This document shows positions 1 through 10,869 of a DNA stretch of 64,000 bases, one piece after another; the first letter of the stretch is position 1, and each line of letters begins with the position of its first letter. This DNA is from Cytobacillus dafuensis. Lineage in GTDB: Bacteria > Bacillota > Bacilli > Bacillales > Cytobacillaceae. Under the pieces are notes generated by a model. The model was given only the letters and a program-made list of their open reading frames with translations, had not been told where the DNA came from and did no database searches. The stretch lies in the NCBI RefSeq assembly GCF_007995155.1, contig NZ_CP042593.1, positions 2,026,001 to 2,090,000 on the forward strand, read 5' to 3'. The translations under genes and the position numbers were made by a program.

Positions 1-52
1 AGTAAAAATACTTGAAGAGGCATCTAATTTATTAAGGAATGAGTTCCAATGA
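1..52 (+). CDS. C-terminal end of an upstream gene, probably coaBC (partial)
   Basis: An open frame enters from the left edge and ends with a TGA at 50-52; the last residues read VKILEEASNLLRNEFQ. The stop overlaps the priA start codon as ATGA, the same coupling used by several genes further on. In Bacillus the gene before priA is coaBC (phosphopantothenoylcysteine synthetase/decarboxylase), so this is the likely identity, but sixteen residues are too few to confirm it by sequence. Confidence 0.5.
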   Translation, partial: VKILEEASNLLRNEFQ

Positions 53-2463
53 ACATTGCAAGTATTGTTGTCGATGTTCCAGCGAGACAAATTGACAAAC
101 CTTTTGATTACCTAATACCAGATCATTTAATTGGGATGATCCAACCTGGTATGAGAGTGATCGTGCCTTTTGGTCCAAGAAAAATACAAGGATTTGTAAC
201 GGGATTAAAGGAAACATCTGATTACGAACAATTAAAAGCACTAATTGAACCAATGGATTTAACACCTGTGCTGAATAAGGAATTATTAGCATTAGGAGAC
301 TGGCTCACTGAAACGACTCTTTGCTATAAGATTTCTGCCTATCAAGTCATGATTCCACCCGCTCTAAAAGCAAAATATGAAAAAAAGCTTAAATTATCGA
401 GTAAGGCAAATCTTGAAGAATTGCCATTTGATATACAAGCGATTTTCAATAATCAAGATACTGTTACTTGGGAGGAAGCGGTGAAGCTAAGCAGCTTGTC
501 ACTTCTCCAAAAGGAAGCAGCAGAAGGAAATGTTGAAATCCAATATATAGTGAAAGATAGAGTGAAGAAAAAGAAGCTAAAAGCTATTTATACTAAGTTA
601 AGCAAAGATCAATTATCTATTGAAAAAGAAAATTTGCCAGCACATGTCGTAAAACAAAAAAAAGTCATAGACTTCTTTCTTCATTCGGATGAACCCGTAG
701 AAATGCGTGAACTTCTATCTGCTTTAGGGGTCACCTCTTCTGTTATTAAAGGATTAATTCAGAAAAAAATATTAGCAGAAATGGATATAGAAGTTTACAG
801 AGATCCTTATGAAGACAGAAATTTTACTAGAACAGAGCCACTGCCGCTTACAGAGGATCAAGAAGATTCGATAAGGCCTATTTTAGCTTCTATTGAGGAA
901 AATAAGAAAGAAACCTTTTTACTTTACGGTGTAACTGGGAGCGGCAAAACTGAGGTCTATTTGCAATCTATACAAAAGGTTCTTCAGAAAGGGAAGGAAG
1001 CGATTGTCCTTGTTCCTGAAATTTCCTTGACTCCGCAAATGGTCAAAAGATTTAAAGGGAGATTTGGTGATCAAGTTGCGGTACTTCATAGTGGACTTTC
1101 AGTTGGAGAAAAATATGATGAATGGAGAAAAATTCAAAGACAGGAAGTTAAAGTAGTGGTTGGAGCAAGATCGGCCATTTTTGCTCCTTTTCAAAACCTT
1201 GGCATCATTATTATCGATGAAGAGCATGAAACCAGCTATAAACAAGAAGAAAATCCAAAATATCATGCGCGCGATGTCGCGATTCAAAGGTCCTTAAAGC
1301 ATAATTGTCCAGTAGTTCTCGGGAGTGCAACTCCATCACTTGAATCCTATGCAAGAGCACAAAAAGGCGTGTACAAGCTGTTATCAATGCCAAAAAGGAT
1401 GAATAACCAGTCTCTTCCTTCTGTGGATATCATTGATATGAGAGAGGAATTGAGAGATGGAAACCGCTCCATGTTTTCTCGGACACTTCTTGAAAAAATA
1501 AAGGATAGATTAGAAAAAAAGGAACAAATCGTCCTATTTTTAAACAAAAGAGGTCATTCATCTTTCGTCATGTGCAGAGACTGCGGCTATGTTGTAAATT
1601 GTCATAATTGCGATATCTCCTTAACCTATCATCGATTTAATCAGCATATGAAATGTCATTATTGCGGCTACGAGTCTGTCGCACCGAAACATTGCCCTGA
1701 ATGTAATAGTGAGCATATTCGATATTTTGGAACAGGAACACAAAAGGTAGAAGAAGAGCTTTCGAAAATTTTGCCAGAAGCAAAAGTGATTCGGATGGAT
1801 GTTGATACGACAAGTCGAAAAGGTTCCCATGAAAAACTTTTAGATCAATTTCAGGAAGGACAGGCTGATATCCTTTTAGGAACACAAATGATTGCAAAAG
1901 GTCTTGATTTTCCAAACATTACATTAGTTGGAGTACTTTCTGCGGACACTATGCTTCATCTGCCTGACTTTCGTTCTTCAGAGAAAACCTTTCAATTACT
2001 AACACAAGTCAGTGGCCGTGCAGGGAGACACGAGCTTGAAGGAGAAGTAGTTATCCAAACCTATACTCCCGAACATTATAGTGTTGAGCTAGCTGGAGAG
2101 CAAGATTACCGGAAGTTTTATGCACAAGAAATGACCGTAAGAAAAATCCATAAGTATCCGCCTTTTTATTATATTTCTTTAATCACAGTCAGCCACGAAG
2201 AATTGTTAAAAGCCGTATCCGTCACGGAAAAGATAACTGCCTATATACAATCCAAGCTTTCAAAGGATGCGATTTGTTTAGGGCCTGTTGCTTCGCCAAT
2301 TCCTAAGATAAATAATAGATATAGATATCAGTGTTTGATAAAATACAAACGAGAACCTGATCTTAACAAGTCATTAAAGAAAATGCTTGATAACTATCAG
2401 CAAGAAATAATTTCGGGCGGACTTCAAATTTCTGTAGATGTGAATCCCTTTATTCTTATGTAG
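49..2463 (+). CDS. priA: Primosomal replication restart helicase PriA
   Basis: PriA recognises stalled or repaired forks and reloads the replicative helicase through DnaD/DnaB in Bacillus. The 804-residue protein has the expected order: an N-terminal 3'-end-binding region, a superfamily 2 helicase core with Walker A GVTGSGKTEVY near residue 294 and DEEH near 390, then eight zinc-binding cysteines in four CxxC pairs between about 509 and 552 (CRDC, CHNC, CHYC, CPEC) inserted before the second helicase lobe, ending with GTGTQKVEEEL and the QVSGRAGR helicase motif. Length is normal for the family. The ATG overlaps the stop of the preceding gene and has an AGGAATGAG ribosome site, so translation is probably coupled. 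Confidence 0.97.
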   Translation: MNIASIVVDVPARQIDKPFDYLIPDHLIGMIQPGMRVIVPFGPRKIQGFVTGLKETSDYEQLKALIEPMDLTPVLNKELLALGDWLTETTLCYKISAYQVMIPPALKAKYEKKLKLSSKANLEELPFDIQAIFNNQDTVTWEEAVKLSSLSLLQKEAAEGNVEIQYIVKDRVKKKKLKAIYTKLSKDQLSIEKENLPAHVVKQKKVIDFFLHSDEPVEMRELLSALGVTSSVIKGLIQKKILAEMDIEVYRDPYEDRNFTRTEPLPLTEDQEDSIRPILASIEENKKETFLLYGVTGSGKTEVYLQSIQKVLQKGKEAIVLVPEISLTPQMVKRFKGRFGDQVAVLHSGLSVGEKYDEWRKIQRQEVKVVVGARSAIFAPFQNLGIIIIDEEHETSYKQEENPKYHARDVAIQRSLKHNCPVVLGSATPSLESYARAQKGVYKLLSMPKRMNNQSLPSVDIIDMREELRDGNRSMFSRTLLEKIKDRLEKKEQIVLFLNKRGHSSFVMCRDCGYVVNCHNCDISLTYHRFNQHMKCHYCGYESVAPKHCPECNSEHIRYFGTGTQKVEEELSKILPEAKVIRMDVDTTSRKGSHEKLLDQFQEGQADILLGTQMIAKGLDFPNITLVGVLSADTMLHLPDFRSSEKTFQLLTQVSGRAGRHELEGEVVIQTYTPEHYSVELAGEQDYRKFYAQEMTVRKIHKYPPFYYISLITVSHEELLKAVSVTEKITAYIQSKLSKDAICLGPVASPIPKINNRYRYQCLIKYKREPDLNKSLKKMLDNYQQEIISGGLQISVDVNPFILM

Positions 2464-2591
2464 GGAAAACTAAATGTATTGTTATGAAGAAATAGAAATT
2501 GGTTGAAAATAGGAAAAGTGAAACTTTAATCAGTTGGGGTCCTAAAGTCCGTTAATATGCGATAAATAAAGAAGTCATTGGAGGAAATAGA

Positions 2592-3077
2592 TTGTCAGTT
2601 AGAAAAATCGTCACCTATCCTGCAGACATTTTAGAGATAGAGTGTAAACCTGTTAAAATATTTGATAAAAAACTTACAAAAATTTTAAACGATATGTATG
2701 ATACGATGATTGAATTTGATGGAGTCGGTCTTGCTGCTCCACAGATTGGCCTCGATCAGCAAGTAGCTATCGTTGATATTGATGATGAACATGGAACAAT
2801 CGAAATGATTAATCCTGAAATACTTGAAACAAGTGGTGAGCAAATTGGACCTGAAGGCTGCTTGAGCTTTCCAGGATTGTATGGGGAAGTAAATAGACCT
2901 TATTATGTAAAAATTAAAGCGCAAGATCGAAAAGGAAAATTCTATATCTTTGAAGCAGAAGATTTTTTAGCAAGGGCTATTTTACATGAAATTGATCATC
3001 TTCATGGAATTTTATTTACATCGAAAGTAAGCAGATATTTAGAGGAATCAGAAATGGAAGGGGAGGAGATCGAATGA
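2592..3077 (+). CDS. def: Peptide deformylase
   Basis: Removes the formyl group from the N-terminal methionine of nascent proteins, using a bound divalent metal. All three family motifs are intact: [10 protein letters not shown] (about residues 45-54), EGCLS (88-92, with the metal-binding Cys) and HEIDH (134-138, two metal-binding His and the catalytic Glu). At 161 residues it is a compact type 1 enzyme like B. subtilis Def. The start is TTG, supported by a GGAGG seven bases upstream. It precedes and overlaps fmt, which adds the formyl group to initiator Met-tRNA, so the two opposite steps of the formylation cycle are co-expressed. Confidence 0.96.
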   Translation: MSVRKIVTYPADILEIECKPVKIFDKKLTKILNDMYDTMIEFDGVGLAAPQIGLDQQVAIVDIDDEHGTIEMINPEILETSGEQIGPEGCLSFPGLYGEVNRPYYVKIKAQDRKGKFYIFEAEDFLARAILHEIDHLHGILFTSKVSRYLEESEMEGEEIE

Positions 3078-4024
3078 CAAAAATTATTTTTATGGGAACA
3101 CCGGATTTTTCTGTCCCTGTCCTTCAGCAAATTCTGAAAGATGGCTATGAAGTAATTGCAGTAGTAACTCAACCAGATCGACCAGTGGGAAGGAAAAAGG
3201 TGTTAACGCCTCCTCCTGTTAAAGTAGAAGCGGAAAAACATGGAATTCCTGTTTTTCAGCCGGAAAAAATACGGGTAAAAGAAGATCTTGACAAGATTCT
3301 TGCTTTAAACGCAGATTTAATTGTAACTGCAGCATTTGGGCAAATTTTACCGAAAGTGCTGTTAGAGGCTCCTAAATATGGATGCATTAATGTTCATGCC
3401 TCCTTGCTTCCAGAGCTTAGAGGAGGAGCACCAATTCATTATTCGATCATTCAAGGAAAAGAAAAGACGGGTATTACTATCATGTATATGGCAGAGAAGC
3501 TAGATGCAGGAGATATATTAACTCAAGTAGAAGTGCCTATAGCAGAAACAGATACAGTTGGTACTCTTCACGATAAGTTAAGTGAGGCAGGTTCCAAACT
3601 CTTATCAGAAACTTTGCCTAAGCTGCTGAATGGTGAATTGAAATCAATTCCTCAAAATGACGAAGATGCAACCTTCGCTTCAAATATTAAAAGAGAGCAA
3701 GAAAAAATTGACTGGACTAAATCAGGTGAAGAAATCTATAACCATGTTCGTGGCTTAAACCCTTGGCCGGTAGCTTATACAAGTTTGAACGGGACAGTAA
3801 TTAAGGTGTGGTGGACTGAAAAAGTAAATAATGACTCACAAGAGCCTCCAGGAACGATTATACGATTAGATGATCAGGCTCTTATTGTTTCTACAGGCAA
3901 TGACACAGCGATAAAAATAATCGAGCTTCAGCCATCCGGAAAGAAAAAAATGACAGCTGAGCAATTTTTACGTGGCGCAGGATCTCAAGTATCCATTGGG
4001 GAACGATTTGGTGAAGAGCAATGA
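3074..4024 (+). CDS. fmt: Methionyl-tRNA formyltransferase
   Basis: Transfers a formyl group from 10-formyltetrahydrofolate to Met-tRNA(fMet). The N-terminal Rossmann-like formyltransferase domain carries the signature [17 protein letters not shown] around residues 108-123, including the catalytic Asn/His pair; the C-terminal OB-like domain binds the tRNA. 316 residues is the usual length. The start ATG overlaps the def stop as ATGA and is preceded by a GGGGAGGAGA ribosome site. The stop in turn overlaps the rsmB start, so def-fmt-rsmB read as one translationally linked block. Confidence 0.97.
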   Translation: MTKIIFMGTPDFSVPVLQQILKDGYEVIAVVTQPDRPVGRKKVLTPPPVKVEAEKHGIPVFQPEKIRVKEDLDKILALNADLIVTAAFGQILPKVLLEAPKYGCINVHASLLPELRGGAPIHYSIIQGKEKTGITIMYMAEKLDAGDILTQVEVPIAETDTVGTLHDKLSEAGSKLLSETLPKLLNGELKSIPQNDEDATFASNIKREQEKIDWTKSGEEIYNHVRGLNPWPVAYTSLNGTVIKVWWTEKVNNDSQEPPGTIIRLDDQALIVSTGNDTAIKIIELQPSGKKKMTAEQFLRGAGSQVSIGERFGEEQ

Positions 4025-5373
4025 AAATGGAGAAGAAGAAAAACGTCCGTGAAACAGCAATGGACTTATTAGAATCAATTGAAAAAAATCAGTCATACAG
4101 TAATCTTCTACTAAATAATGCTATTAATAAAAACAATATTAATCAGAAGGATATCGGATTACTGACAGAGCTAACGTATGGAACATTACAGAGAAGGATG
4201 AGCCTTGACTACTTCTTAAAGCCTTTTTTACGAGATAATAAAAAAATCGAAAGCTGGGTTATTCAATTATTACGTCTCACTTTATATCAAATGATCTATT
4301 TAGATAAAATCCCTGATCGGGCGGCAATATATGAGGCAGTTGAAATTGCAAAAAGCCGTGGCCATAAAGGGATTTCTGGAATGGTCAATGGTATTCTTCG
4401 GAATATCCAGAGACAGGGTCTCCCCTCAATAGAAGACATTAAAGATCAGAATGAAAGCCTTGCAATCGCAACGAGTCATCCATTATGGCTCGTAAATAGA
4501 TGGGTAGATCAGCTCGGGTTTGAAAGTACGAAGCAAATGTGCGAGCTTAATTTAACGGCACCTTTGCAGTCTGCTAGAGTGAATGAAGCTAAGTGTACTG
4601 TAGCAAATTGCTTAAAGATCTTAGAAGAGGAAGGTTTTCAAGTTGAGCAAAGCCAAGTGATTCCTGAAGCAATTAAATGCTATCGTGGAAATCTTGCCCA
4701 TTCAAATGCCTTTAAGGAAGGACTAATTACCATTCAGGATGAAAGCTCAATGCTTGCTTCATATGCATTAGGTGTTACTGAAAATGAAAGGGTATTAGAT
4801 GCTTGTGCGGCGCCAGGCGGGAAATCAACACATATCGCTGAGAAACTTCTTAATACTGGTCAAGTCATTTCTCTTGATTTACACGAACACAAAGTAAAGC
4901 TAATTAATGAAACTGCATCAAGATTAGGCTTAACTAATATTCAAGCTTCTGCACTTGACAGTAGAAAGGTACAAGAGCATTTTGAAAAAGAATCATTTGA
5001 CCGTATATTATTAGATGCTCCATGCTCAGGGCTTGGCGTAATGCGAAGAAAACCTGATATGAAATATACAAAAAAAGAAGAAGATATAACTCAGCTTGCA
5101 AAGGTTCAGAAGAACTTATTAATTGCAGTTTCCCCTTTATTGAAAAAAGGTGGTATTCTAGTTTATAGTACTTGTACTGTAGATAGGGAAGAAAATCAGG
5201 ATATTATTAAAGCGTTTCTTAGTGAGAATGGAGAATTTGAAGGAGATTCTTCCTTAAAAGAAAGAATGCCTAATGCAATTCGGCCGTTAATTAATAACTT
5301 TGATCTTCAAATATTGCCACAGGATTTTGGATCGGATGGCTTTTATATAGCCTGTCTAAGAAAGAAGGTGTAA
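4021..5373 (+). CDS. rsmB: 16S rRNA m5C967 methyltransferase RsmB
   Basis: Methylates a cytosine near the P site of 16S rRNA using S-adenosylmethionine. An N-terminal NusB-like RNA-binding domain (about residues 1-140) is followed by a Rossmann methyltransferase with the SAM loop DACAAPGGK (about 260-268). The two family cysteines are present: DAPCSGLG near 332-339 and the nucleophile in [11 protein letters not shown] at about 385. 450 residues matches the family. The start overlaps the fmt stop; an in-frame ATG two codons later (4027) is an equally possible start because neither has a strong ribosome site. Confidence 0.95.
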   Translation: MKMEKKKNVRETAMDLLESIEKNQSYSNLLLNNAINKNNINQKDIGLLTELTYGTLQRRMSLDYFLKPFLRDNKKIESWVIQLLRLTLYQMIYLDKIPDRAAIYEAVEIAKSRGHKGISGMVNGILRNIQRQGLPSIEDIKDQNESLAIATSHPLWLVNRWVDQLGFESTKQMCELNLTAPLQSARVNEAKCTVANCLKILEEEGFQVEQSQVIPEAIKCYRGNLAHSNAFKEGLITIQDESSMLASYALGVTENERVLDACAAPGGKSTHIAEKLLNTGQVISLDLHEHKVKLINETASRLGLTNIQASALDSRKVQEHFEKESFDRILLDAPCSGLGVMRRKPDMKYTKKEEDITQLAKVQKNLLIAVSPLLKKGGILVYSTCTVDREENQDIIKAFLSENGEFEGDSSLKERMPNAIRPLINNFDLQILPQDFGSDGFYIACLRKKV

Positions 5374-5376
5374 TGA

Positions 5377-6462
5377 ATGGAACAAACAACGACTAAGAAA
5401 ATAACTAACACAGAACAAAAACCGTCCATTTATTCTTTACAGCTGCATGAGTTAAAAGACTGGCTAGTAGAAATGAATGAAAAGGCGTTTCGAGCAGAGC
5501 AAATTTTTGACTGGTTGTATACGAAAAGGATTTCATCCTTTAATGAAATGACGAATCTTTCTAAGGGGTTAAGAGATCTCCTAGAAACAACTTATTCATT
5601 AACAACTATGAAAACACTAATTCAACAGCAATCCTCAGATGGAACGATTAAATTTTTATTTGAACTTCACGATGGCTACTCAATTGAAACCGTTCTAATG
5701 AGACATGAATATGGGAACTCTGTTTGTGTTACGACACAGGTAGGCTGTAGAATTGGCTGTACTTTTTGTGCCTCGACTTTAGGTGGCTTAAAGAGAAACT
5801 TAGAAGCAGGAGAAATTGTTGCTCAGGTCGTAAAAGTACAACAGGCGCTCGACGAAACAAGTGAGCGTGTAAGTTCTATCGTAATCATGGGAATTGGTGA
5901 ACCATTTGATAATTATGATCAAATGCTTTCATTTTTGAAAATTGTAAACCATGATAAAGGCTTGAATATTGGGGCACGACATATTACAGTTTCCACAAGT
6001 GGTATAATTCCAAAAATTTATCAATTTGCTGATGAGAACTTACAAATTAATTTTGCTTTATCTCTTCATGCACCAAATTCAGAGCTAAGAGGCCGTCTCA
6101 TGCCTATTAATAGAGCATATAAGCTGCCAGATTTAATGGAGGCAATTAGGTACTATGTGAACAAAACGGGTAGACGTGTCAGCTTTGAATATGGTCTATT
6201 TGGCGGGGTAAATGATCAGGTTGAGCATGCCGAAGAATTAGCGAAGTTGGTGAAAGGAATTAAATGCCATATCAATTTAATTCCTGTAAATTATGTACCA
6301 GAAAGAGACTATGTAAGGACACCAAAAGAACAGATCTTTAAATTTGAAAAAACACTTAAAAAATATGGTGTAAATGTAACGATTCGCAGAGAACAAGGTC
6401 ATGATATTGATGCAGCATGTGGACAACTTCGGGCGAAGGAGCGAAAAGAGGAGACGAGGTGA
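5377..6462 (+). CDS. rlmN: Dual-specificity 23S rRNA/tRNA adenine-C2 methyltransferase RlmN
   Basis: A radical-SAM enzyme that methylates A2503 of 23S rRNA and A37 of some tRNAs. The iron-sulfur motif CRIGCTFC lies at residues 124-131 and is intact; the C-terminal DAACGQL places the conserved catalytic Cys near 348; the first Cys that forms the methylated intermediate sits in the expected C-terminal part. 361 residues is the usual length. It starts three bases after rsmB with an AAGGTG ribosome site, and ends one base before the likely stp start. Cfr-type resistance enzymes are related, but length and context point to the housekeeping RlmN. Confidence 0.96.
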   Translation: MEQTTTKKITNTEQKPSIYSLQLHELKDWLVEMNEKAFRAEQIFDWLYTKRISSFNEMTNLSKGLRDLLETTYSLTTMKTLIQQQSSDGTIKFLFELHDGYSIETVLMRHEYGNSVCVTTQVGCRIGCTFCASTLGGLKRNLEAGEIVAQVVKVQQALDETSERVSSIVIMGIGEPFDNYDQMLSFLKIVNHDKGLNIGARHITVSTSGIIPKIYQFADENLQINFALSLHAPNSELRGRLMPINRAYKLPDLMEAIRYYVNKTGRRVSFEYGLFGGVNDQVEHAEELAKLVKGIKCHINLIPVNYVPERDYVRTPKEQIFKFEKTLKKYGVNVTIRREQGHDIDAACGQLRAKERKEETR

Positions 6463-6463
6463 C

Positions 6464-7222
6464 ATGATGAAAGCTGTTTTTAAAACAGATCGGGGCAGAA
6501 TTCGTCAACATAATGAAGATAACGGTGGAATTTTTCTAAACCGCAGCGGTCAACGCCTTGCCATTGTTGCAGATGGCATGGGTGGCCACCGTGCAGGTGA
6601 TGTTGCAAGTGAAATGGCATTATCAAATCTACAAAAGCTATGGATAGAAACAGAAGAGATTAAAACAGCTGATGAAGCAGAAGAATGGCTAAAAATCAAT
6701 GTAGAAAAAGGAAATACAGCTCTCTATGAACATGCAAAATCTACAACTGAATGTGAAGGTATGGGCACAACACTTGTAGCTGCCATTTGTACGAATCATT
6801 TTGTAAGCATTGCAAATATTGGGGATAGTCGCTGTTATATACTAAATGAAAATGGCTTTCAGCAATTGACGGAGGATCATTCTCTTGTTAATGAATTAAT
6901 TCGTTCAGGGCAGATATCAAAGGAAGATGCTGAACATCATCCAATGAAAAATGTTGTTTTACGAGCATTAGGGACAGAAATGACAGTAAATATGGATGTA
7001 AAAACGATTATTTTTGAAGACGAAGATTTATTATTACTATGCTCTGATGGTCTTTCCAATAAAGTTCAGGAAATAGAAATGATAGAAATTCTTAAAAGTA
7101 ATCAAAGCTTGGAAGAAAAAGCATCAACACTCATAGAACTTGCGAATAATAATGGCGGTGAAGATAACATCACAATTATCATCGTCGAGTACTTAAATAG
7201 TGATAATGGTGATTGCGTATGA
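6464..7222 (+). CDS. prpC: PP2C-family protein phosphatase Stp/PrpC
   Basis: A metal-dependent Ser/Thr phosphatase that reverses phosphorylation by PrkC. The metal-binding motifs are visible: VADGMGGHRAG near residues 36-46, GMGTTL, NIGDSR, and the C-terminal GGEDNIT. The reading frame stays open upstream into rlmN to 6401, but the start MMKAVFKTDRGRIRQHNED at 6464 has a GAGG ribosome site, begins right after the rlmN stop, and gives about 252 residues, the normal length. The stop overlaps the ATG of the kinase gene, so phosphatase and kinase are translationally coupled. Confidence 0.95.
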   Translation: MMKAVFKTDRGRIRQHNEDNGGIFLNRSGQRLAIVADGMGGHRAGDVASEMALSNLQKLWIETEEIKTADEAEEWLKINVEKGNTALYEHAKSTTECEGMGTTLVAAICTNHFVSIANIGDSRCYILNENGFQQLTEDHSLVNELIRSGQISKEDAEHHPMKNVVLRALGTEMTVNMDVKTIIFEDEDLLLLCSDGLSNKVQEIEMIEILKSNQSLEEKASTLIELANNNGGEDNITIIIVEYLNSDNGDCV

Positions 7223-9168
7223 TGATAGGAAAAAGAATTAGCGGCAGATATAAAATTCTTGAAACCATCGGCGGCGGAGGCATGGCTAATGTATATTTAG
7301 CCCATGATATGATTCTTGATCGTGATGTAGCGCTTAAGATGCTTCGACTTGATTTTGCAAATGATGAAGAATTTATTCGACGCTTTCACCGTGAGGCCCA
7401 ATCGGCTACTAGTCTTGCTCACCCGAATATAGTAAGTATTTACGATGTTGGCGAAGAAGATTCTATCTATTACATTGTAATGGAATATGTAGAAGGACAG
7501 ACATTAAAACAATACATACAACAAGAAAGCCCTGTTAGAGTAGAAAATGTTATCGAAATTATGAAGCAGTTGACATCAGCGATCGGACATGCACACCAAA
7601 ATCATATTATTCATCGGGATATTAAGCCCCATAATATATTAATAGATCGGCATGGTAATGTAAAAATAACGGATTTTGGTATTGCAATGGCTATGAGCGC
7701 AACGAGTATTACACAAACAAATTCCGTATTAGGTTCTGTGCATTATTTGTCACCAGAACAAGCAAGAGGGGGAATGGCTAATCGAAAGTCTGATATTTAT
7801 TCATTAGGGATTGTCATGTTTGAGCTTCTTACTGGCAGACTGCCCTTTTCTGGAGAATCAGCTGTTTCGATTGCTTTGAAGCATTTACAGTCGGAAACAC
7901 CTTCTTTGAGAAGATGGAATCCATCCATTCCACAAAGTGTTGAAAATATTGTGTTCAAAGCAACAGCCAAGGATCCATTTCATCGATATAACACTGCCGA
8001 GGAAATGGAAGAAGATTTATGCACAGCATTAGAACCTGATCGAATAAATGAAGAAAGATTTTTGATTCCTGTCGACAATGAAGCGACGAAAGCTATTCCG
8101 ATTATTACGAATGAGCACAAGTTTCAAAATTTAGATGAAACAGTGGTCCACGGTAAAGAAGGAAAACAAGAAAACAATAATATTGAACTTAACCAACAAA
8201 AAGAAAAGAAAAAAAGAAAAAAATGGCCGACCATCTTAGTATCTACTTTTTTTGGATTAATTCTATTGGGGATACTTGTTATTACCGTTCTTCCAGATAT
8301 ATTTGGGCCAAAAGATGTTTTAGTACCAGATGTGGCGGGTAAAGAAATCGATAAAGCGATTGCGGAATTAGAAGCTGAAGGTTTTAAGGTCGATGAAACG
8401 ATACGAGTGACTGATAAGGAAGTGGAAAAAGGATCAGTCATTAAGACGGATCCTAAAGCAGGTAAGACTGTGAAAGAAGGCTCCACTATCGATTTATATG
8501 AGAGCTTAGGTAAGGAAGAGTTTGAGCTTTCAAATTATGTGGGACAACCATACGATGTAGTCTACGGATTATTAAAAGATGATTTCAAGGATGTTCGTAA
8601 GGAGGAAGTAAATAACGATACGGTAGCATCTGGAACGATAATCAAGCAAAGCCTCTTAGCAGGAGAATCTGTTATTCCTGAGGAAACGGAAATTGTGTTT
8701 ACGGTAAGTAAAGGGCCAACACCGATTACATTGAAAGATTTAAAGGGAAATAATAAGAGAGGCTTGGAGGTATATGAAGAATCAACTGGTTTAGTCATTG
8801 AAATATCAGAGGAATACTCTGATGAAGTACCAGAAGGTCTTGTGATCACCCAAACTCCTTCTGCTGGAGCCCAATTAGTTAAAGGAGATAAAGTAAGGGT
8901 TGTTCTCTCTAAAGGTAAAAAGGAAATACCGCCTAAAACTGTTCCTAAGGATATATTTGTTCCGTATGAACCTACTGAAGAAGGACAACCACAGGAAGTA
9001 CAAATATATATTGATGACATGGAAAGAAATATGAATGTCCCTTTTCTGACTGAGTATATTACCGAAAATAAGACGTTTAGAATTGAATTACGGATTGCAC
9101 ACGGACAAAAAGCTGTTTATCAAGTAAGAAGAGACAATACTGTAATTGAGCAACAAGAAGTGGAATAA
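7219..9168 (+). CDS. prkC: Serine/threonine protein kinase PrkC with PASTA domains
   Basis: Membrane kinase that senses cell-wall fragments and, in Bacillus, helps trigger spore germination. The cytoplasmic kinase domain has the glycine loop GGGGMANVY (about residue 18), Lys40, HRDIKPHN (132-139) and DFG (152-154). A lysine-rich stretch precedes one membrane helix near 335-357, followed by three tandem PASTA repeats of about 68 residues (VPDVAGKEI..., LSNYVGQPY..., LKDLKGNNK...) and a C-terminal beta domain outside the cell. About 649 residues, as in B. subtilis. An in-frame TTG at 7213 lies further upstream; the ATG at 7219 overlapping the prpC stop is the better start. Confidence 0.96.
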   Translation: MMIGKRISGRYKILETIGGGGMANVYLAHDMILDRDVALKMLRLDFANDEEFIRRFHREAQSATSLAHPNIVSIYDVGEEDSIYYIVMEYVEGQTLKQYIQQESPVRVENVIEIMKQLTSAIGHAHQNHIIHRDIKPHNILIDRHGNVKITDFGIAMAMSATSITQTNSVLGSVHYLSPEQARGGMANRKSDIYSLGIVMFELLTGRLPFSGESAVSIALKHLQSETPSLRRWNPSIPQSVENIVFKATAKDPFHRYNTAEEMEEDLCTALEPDRINEERFLIPVDNEATKAIPIITNEHKFQNLDETVVHGKEGKQENNNIELNQQKEKKKRKKWPTILVSTFFGLILLGILVITVLPDIFGPKDVLVPDVAGKEIDKAIAELEAEGFKVDETIRVTDKEVEKGSVIKTDPKAGKTVKEGSTIDLYESLGKEEFELSNYVGQPYDVVYGLLKDDFKDVRKEEVNNDTVASGTIIKQSLLAGESVIPEETEIVFTVSKGPTPITLKDLKGNNKRGLEVYEESTGLVIEISEEYSDEVPEGLVITQTPSAGAQLVKGDKVRVVLSKGKKEIPPKTVPKDIFVPYEPTEEGQPQEVQIYIDDMERNMNVPFLTEYITENKTFRIELRIAHGQKAVYQVRRDNTVIEQQEVE

Positions 9169-9210
9169 ATGTTTACTACGACTAAGATCAACAAAAAAAG
9201 GAGTGTTGCT

Positions 9211-10092
9211 ATGCCTGAGGGCAAAATTATAAAAGCTTTAAGCGGTTTTTATTATGTATTAAGTGGGAAGGATACTGTCCAGTGCCGTGGACGAGGGGTT
9301 TTTCGGAAAAATAAAGTGACCCCTCTTGTCGGTGACGAGGTAGTATATCAAGCGGAAAATGATAAAGAAGGCTATATTTTAGAAGTGAAAGACCGAAAAA
9401 ATGAACTTGTTCGTCCTCCTATTGCAAATGTGGACCAGGCAATACTTGTTTTTTCTGCAGTTGAACCAGATTTTAGTACAGCACTTCTTGATCGGTTTCT
9501 TGTATTGGTAGAATTTAATCATATTAAGCCTATTATCTGTATCACGAAAATGGATTTAACAAATGATGATCAATATAAAGAAATTCAATCTTATGCTGAG
9601 GATTACCGAAAGGCAGGCTATGAAGTACTATTAACTTCTTCTGAAACAGAAGAGGGAATTAAAGATTTATATCCCTTTTTGGAAGGGGAAATTTCAGTTT
9701 TTGCAGGACAATCTGGAGTTGGAAAGTCTTCTTTACTTAATGCGTTAAGACCTGATTTGGGCTTACGAACAAACGATATTTCTTCTCATTTAGGTCGAGG
9801 AAAACATACGACAAGGCATGTTGAACTAATAAAAGTTGGAAACGGTCATGTAGCAGATACTCCTGGTTTTAGCTCCCTCGAATTTATCGATATTGAAATG
9901 GAAGATTTAAATTTTTGCTTTCCAGATATTCAAAGAAAAAGCGAGGAATGCAAATTTAGGGGCTGTCTACACATAGCGGAGCCAAAATGTGCGGTAAAGG
10001 ACGCAATACAGAATCAAGAAATACCTAACTATAGATATGAGCACTATAAATCATTTTTACAAGAAATTAAAGATAGAAAGCCGAGGTACTAA
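9211..10092 (+). CDS. rsgA: Ribosome small subunit-dependent GTPase RsgA
   Basis: A circularly permuted GTPase that checks late 30S subunit maturation; in B. subtilis (CpgA) it also affects the cell wall and is a PrkC substrate, which fits its place after prkC. An N-terminal OB fold is followed by G4 TKMD (about residue 112), then G1 GQSGVGKSS (166-174) and G3 DTPG (216-219), the permuted order. A C-terminal zinc knuckle has Cys247, Cys252, His254 and Cys260. The frame is open back to 9169, but the ATG at 9211 has AAGGAG seven bases before it and starts with the conserved [16 protein letters not shown]; this gives 293 residues. Confidence 0.95.
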   Translation: MPEGKIIKALSGFYYVLSGKDTVQCRGRGVFRKNKVTPLVGDEVVYQAENDKEGYILEVKDRKNELVRPPIANVDQAILVFSAVEPDFSTALLDRFLVLVEFNHIKPIICITKMDLTNDDQYKEIQSYAEDYRKAGYEVLLTSSETEEGIKDLYPFLEGEISVFAGQSGVGKSSLLNALRPDLGLRTNDISSHLGRGKHTTRHVELIKVGNGHVADTPGFSSLEFIDIEMEDLNFCFPDIQRKSEECKFRGCLHIAEPKCAVKDAIQNQEIPNYRYEHYKSFLQEIKDRKPRY

Positions 10093-10094
10093 AT

Positions 10095-10754
10095 ATGGTG
10101 AAGATTGCACCATCGATTTTATCTGCTGATTTTTCCAAGCTTGGTGAGGAAATAAAAGATGTGGAAAAAGGAGGAGCAGATTATATTCATGTGGATGTAA
10201 TGGATGGCCATTTTGTTCCGAATATTACGATTGGTCCTCTTATTGTTGAAGCCATTCGACCTGTAACGAAGCTTCCGTTAGATGTCCATCTAATGATCGA
10301 AAATCCTGATCAATATATTGAAGCATTTGCTAAAGTTGGAGCAGATTATATTACTGTGCACGTTGAAGCCTGCCGCCATTTACACAGAACAATTCATCAT
10401 ATTAAGTCCTTTGGTGTGAAGGCTGGTGTGGTCTTAAATCCTGCAACTCCTGTAAGTACAATTGAGCATGTCATGGATGATATTGATATGGTGTTACTCA
10501 TGACTGTCAATCCAGGCTTTGGCGGTCAAAAATTTATATCGTCTGTTCTGCCAAAAATAACAGCAGTGAAAGAAATGGCATATGCAAAAGGGTTAGATAT
10601 TGAAATTGAAGTAGATGGCGGTGTGAATGAAGAAACGGCTAAGCAATGCATTGAAGCTGGTGCTAATGTGCTTGTTGCTGGCTCTGCTGTATATAATCAA
10701 CAAGATCGAGCAAAAGCCATCGCTGCTATAAGAGGAAATACTATAGTTAAATAA
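10095..10754 (+). CDS. rpe: Ribulose-phosphate 3-epimerase
   Basis: Interconverts ribulose 5-phosphate and xylulose 5-phosphate in the pentose phosphate pathway. This is a 219-residue TIM barrel with the family signatures [17 protein letters not shown] at the N terminus, [14 protein letters not shown] (metal-binding His and catalytic Asp), [18 protein letters not shown] and IEVDGGVN. It begins two bases after rsgA and ends just before a hairpin terminator, so it closes the priA-to-rpe gene block, as in B. subtilis. Confidence 0.96.
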   Translation: MVKIAPSILSADFSKLGEEIKDVEKGGADYIHVDVMDGHFVPNITIGPLIVEAIRPVTKLPLDVHLMIENPDQYIEAFAKVGADYITVHVEACRHLHRTIHHIKSFGVKAGVVLNPATPVSTIEHVMDDIDMVLLMTVNPGFGGQKFISSVLPKITAVKEMAYAKGLDIEIEVDGGVNEETAKQCIEAGANVLVAGSAVYNQQDRAKAIAAIRGNTIVK

Positions 10755-10757
10755 CAA

Positions 10758-10790
10758 AAAGTCAGCGGGGTTCCCTGCTGACTTTCTTTA
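10758..10790 (+). terminator. Rho-independent terminator after rpe
   Basis: A 9-bp perfect stem AAAGTCAGC/GCTGACTTT (10758-10766 with 10777-10785) closes a 10-base loop and is followed by CTTTAGC. The run of T is short, so it may be leaky, but its place four bases after the rpe stop fits the end of the operon. Confidence 0.7.
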
Positions 10791-10869
10791 GCTTTTAGGA
10801 AAGTTTAAGATTATTCATGTACTATAGTAAGTGTGATTTCATTAAATATTTGCTAATAAGGAGGTTTTT

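Noticed and set aside
8562..9020. A 152-codon minus-strand frame inside prkC, and similar antisense frames in smc, fabD and fliF
   Set aside because: The + strand genes there have intact family motifs, while the antisense frames lack ribosome sites and recognisable domains.
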